Source: Candidatus Luteimonas excrementigallinarum (lineage in GTDB: Bacteria > Pseudomonadota > Gammaproteobacteria > Xanthomonadales > Xanthomonadaceae). Taken from it: 10,968 nt of DNA. Below are positions 8,740 to 10,968 of this stretch, piece after piece. A program made the position numbers and the translations under genes. The DNA lies in NCBI GenBank assembly GCA_019115725.1, contig DXCY01000280.1, forward strand, positions 1-10,968. Direction: 5' to 3'. The notes below the pieces were generated by a model, which saw only the letters and a list, made by a program, of their open reading frames with translations, did no database searches and was not told where the DNA came from. The number at the start of each line of letters is the position of its first letter. Within the stretch, counting starts at the first letter, position 1.

Positions 8740-8824
8740 CCCATGCACCGCCTGCTGCCTCCCGCGCCGGATCGGCCCGGGCATTTTTGCTATTTTCGCC
8801 GTTCATCACAGGGAAGGGGAAATC
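8740..8824. promoter_or_regulatory. Divergent promoter region between truC and the M16 peptidase gene
   Basis: A short AT-rich patch (8782-8797, GCATTTTTGCTATTTT) in GC-rich sequence is the likely promoter core. On the plus strand TATTTT at 8791-8796 could act as a weak -10 for the peptidase gene, about 28 bases before its start codon; no good -35 is visible. The peptidase ribosome site AGGGAAGGGG ends five bases before the ATG at 8825. Confidence 0.35.
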
Positions 8825-10968
8825 ATGTCGACACGTTGGCTGGATCCGCGGCGCCTGCCCGCCGCGCTCACCGTGCTGGTCCTGGCACTGCTGCTGGCAG
8901 CGCCCGTGGCCGCCCGCCAGCAGGTGCCGTCCGAACCGGTCCTCAGCGCCGAAGGCATCAGCGAATACGCGCTGGACAACGGCATGCGCGTGGTGCTGTT
9001 TCCCGATTCCAGCAAGCCGGTCACCACGGTCAACGTGACCTATCTGGTCGGCTCGCGCCATGAGAACTATGGCGAGACCGGCATGGCGCACCTGCTTGAG
9101 CACCTGGTGTTCAAGGGCACGCCCGCCCATGCGGACATTCCCGGCGAGATGCGCCAGCGCGGCATCCGCTTCAACGGCACCACCTGGCTGGACCGCACCA
9201 ACTACTTCGCCAGCTTCGCCACCAGCCCGGACACGCTGGAATGGCTGCTGCAGATGGAAGCCGACCGCATGGTCAACTCGCACATCTCGCGCGAGGACCT
9301 GGACAGCGAAATGACCGTGGTCCGCAACGAGATGGAGATGGGCGAGAACAGCCCGGGCGGCGTGATGCTGGCGCGGATGTTCTCCACCGCCTACCTCTGG
9401 CACAACTACGCCAACTCCACCATCGGCGCACGCTCGGACGTGGAGAACGTGCCAATCGAACGGCTGCAGGCCTTCTACCGGACCTGGTACCAGCCGGACA
9501 ACGCGGTGCTGGTGGTGGCTGGCGACTTCGACCCCGAGGCCACCCTTGAGGCGGTGGCCGCGAGCTTTGGCGCGATCCCGCGCCCGCAGCGCGCCCTGCC
9601 GGCCAACTACACCACCGAGCCGCCGCAGGACGGCGAGCGTTCGGTCACCCTGCGCCGGGTGGGCGAGGTTCCGTTCCTGGGCCTGTCCTACCACATCCCC
9701 GCCGGGCGCCATCCGGACAGCGCCGCCATTGCGGTGCTCGGCCAGGTGCTGGCGCACACTCCGACCGGGCGCATGCACCGGGCGCTGGTGGAAAGCGGCA
9801 AGGCGGTCGGCGTGCAGAGCATGGAACTGTCCATGGACCAGCCCGGGCTGATGATCTTCCTGGCCGCGGCCGCCGAAAACACCGACATGGACGAACTGCA
9901 GGGCGACATGATCGCGCTGGTGGAGGAATCGGCCGCCGAACCGTTCACCGAAGAAGAGGTGGAGGAAGCGCGTCAGCGCATCCTCACCGGCCTGGAGATG
10001 GCGATGCGCGATCCGAACGCGATTGGCGTGGCCCTGTCGGAGGCGATCGCCCAGGGCGACTGGCGCCTGCTGCTGCTCAGCCGCGACCGCATCGAACAGG
10101 TCACCGCCGATGATGTGAACCGGGTGGCCCAGGCCTATCTGCAGCGCAACAACCGGACCGCCGGCCGGTTCATCCCGACGAGTGCGCCGGAGCGGGTCGA
10201 GATCCCGGCGGCGCCCGACGCGGCCACGCTGCTGGAGGACTACCAGGGCCGCGAGGCGATGGCCGCGGGCGAGGCCTTTGACCCCTCGCCGGCCAATATC
10301 GACGCCCGCACCGGCACCACCACCCTGGACAACGACGCGGAGCTGGCCGTGCTGGCCAAATCCACCCGCGGCGAATCGGTGCAGGTGCGCATCGACATGC
10401 GTATCGGCAACGAGGAAGCGCTCACCGGGCGCGCGGTGCACGGCTGGCTGGTGCCGGGCATGCTGATGCGCGGCACGGAGGGGCTGGACCGCGCGGCGAT
10501 CTCGCGCCGGCTCACGGCGCTCAAGTCGACCCTCAACGTGGGCGGCGGTGGCACCAGTGTTTCGCTGACCGCGACCACCGATCGCGACAACCTGGCTGAG
10601 CTGCTGGAACTGGCGGCCACGATCCTGCGCCAGCCCACGTTCCCGGAATCGGAGTTCGAACAGCTGCGCGCACAGATGCTGACCAGCGTGCGCAACTCCA
10701 TGACCGAGCCGCAGGCGGTCGCATCCGCGGCCATGAGCCGCTACTTCGACCGCTGGCCCGAGGGGCATCCGTACGCGGCGCTGTCGTTCGAGCAGCAGAT
10801 CGAGGCGATGCAGGCGCTGGAGCTCGAGGACATCCGTGCGTTCCACCGCGACTTCTACGGCACCGCGGGTGCCAGCATCGCGATCGTCGGCGATGTCGAC
10901 GCCGAGGCAACGCAGGCCCAGGTGGACGCGCTGTTCGGCGACTGGAACGCACCGGTGGCCTTCACCCG
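8825..10968 (+). CDS. Exported M16-family (pitrilysin-type) zinc metallopeptidase, 3' end outside window
   Basis: An open frame of 714 complete codons from ATG 8825 with no stop before the window edge. A hydrophobic signal segment (about 12-30, ending APVAA) predicts export to the periplasm. The first M16 domain starts near 44. The inverted zinc motif HLLEH is at 89-93 (ligands His89 and His93, catalytic Glu92), and the third ligand is probably Glu169 in VVRNEME, 76 residues later as expected. The inactive R/Y-type partner domain follows with FYRTWYQPDNAVLVVAGDFD near 219-238. A second M16 half begins near 510 and shows no HxxEH (GWLVPGMLMRGTE where it would align), typical of two-half pitrilysin-like enzymes. 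A second YGTAGASIAIVGDVD element is near 678-692. Family lengths suggest about 200-250 residues are missing. Substrate unknown, probably peptides. Confidence 0.93.
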   Translation, partial: MSTRWLDPRRLPAALTVLVLALLLAAPVAARQQVPSEPVLSAEGISEYALDNGMRVVLFPDSSKPVTTVNVTYLVGSRHENYGETGMAHLLEHLVFKGTPAHADIPGEMRQRGIRFNGTTWLDRTNYFASFATSPDTLEWLLQMEADRMVNSHISREDLDSEMTVVRNEMEMGENSPGGVMLARMFSTAYLWHNYANSTIGARSDVENVPIERLQAFYRTWYQPDNAVLVVAGDFDPEATLEAVAASFGAIPRPQRALPANYTTEPPQDGERSVTLRRVGEVPFLGLSYHIPAGRHPDSAAIAVLGQVLAHTPTGRMHRALVESGKAVGVQSMELSMDQPGLMIFLAAAAENTDMDELQGDMIALVEESAAEPFTEEEVEEARQRILTGLEMAMRDPNAIGVALSEAIAQGDWRLLLLSRDRIEQVTADDVNRVAQAYLQRNNRTAGRFIPTSAPERVEIPAAPDAATLLEDYQGREAMAAGEAFDPSPANIDARTGTTTLDNDAELAVLAKSTRGESVQVRIDMRIGNEEALTGRAVHGWLVPGMLMRGTEGLDRAAISRRLTALKSTLNVGGGGTSVSLTATTDRDNLAELLELAATILRQPTFPESEFEQLRAQMLTSVRNSMTEPQAVASAAMSRYFDRWPEGHPYAALSFEQQIEAMQALELEDIRAFHRDFYGTAGASIAIVGDVDAEATQAQVDALFGDWNAPVAFT

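Noticed and set aside
8612..10846. A 744-codon open frame on the minus strand
   Set aside because: It is antisense to the M16 peptidase, whose plus-strand frame has a signal peptide, the HxxEH zinc motif and an uninterrupted family match. The minus-strand translation is His/Arg/Gly-rich with no recognisable domain.

Overview
This is a GC-rich, densely packed bacterial chromosomal segment. The best fit is a gammaproteobacterium of the Xanthomonadaceae/Lysobacteraceae type (Lysobacter, Luteimonas, Stenotrophomonas, Xanthomonas). That is an inference from third-codon-position GC bias, from close similarity to gammaproteobacterial AceA, AceB, ArfB and TruC, and from the exported DUF2059 and M16 proteins; no marker gene settles the genus. 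I see no tRNA, rRNA, transposase, phage gene or CRISPR array, and no stretch over 300 bases lacks a gene.

Layout. Bases 1-80 hold two GC-rich hairpins after aceA. Bases 81-3152 (minus strand) are the glyoxylate-shunt operon aceB-aceA (malate synthase A, then isocitrate lyase), with a palindromic intergenic repeat between the genes. A LysR-family regulator (3265-4233, plus) diverges from aceB across a 112-bp AT-rich region that holds a good promoter and an inverted repeat. It is the obvious candidate regulator of aceBA.

Bases 4230-7304 (minus) form a compact four-gene operon. In transcription order it encodes ArfB (peptidyl-tRNA hydrolase for ribosome rescue), a PlsC-like acyltransferase, a membrane-anchored Sel1-like protein of unknown function, and an exported Tiki/ChaN-like protein. 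The last two genes are joined by an ATGA stop/start overlap. The final gene meets lysR tail to tail, and both stop codons are read from one CTAG tetranucleotide.

Bases 7444-7938 (plus) encode an exported DUF2059 protein. It converges on truC (tRNA pseudouridine-65 synthase, 7987-8739, minus). Divergent from truC is an exported M16 (pitrilysin-type) zinc peptidase starting at 8825 (plus) and running off the right edge with both M16 halves at least partly visible.

Functionally, the left third is carbon metabolism: growth on acetate or fatty acids through isocitrate cleavage and malate synthesis. The middle combines translation rescue with envelope or unknown functions. The right third is tRNA modification plus envelope proteins. 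No defence, secretion or biosynthetic system is evident. The least explained part is the coupled Sel1-like/Tiki-like pair at 4230-6208. The many long open frames on the opposite strands (up to 865 codons) are antisense shadows of real genes and were left out.
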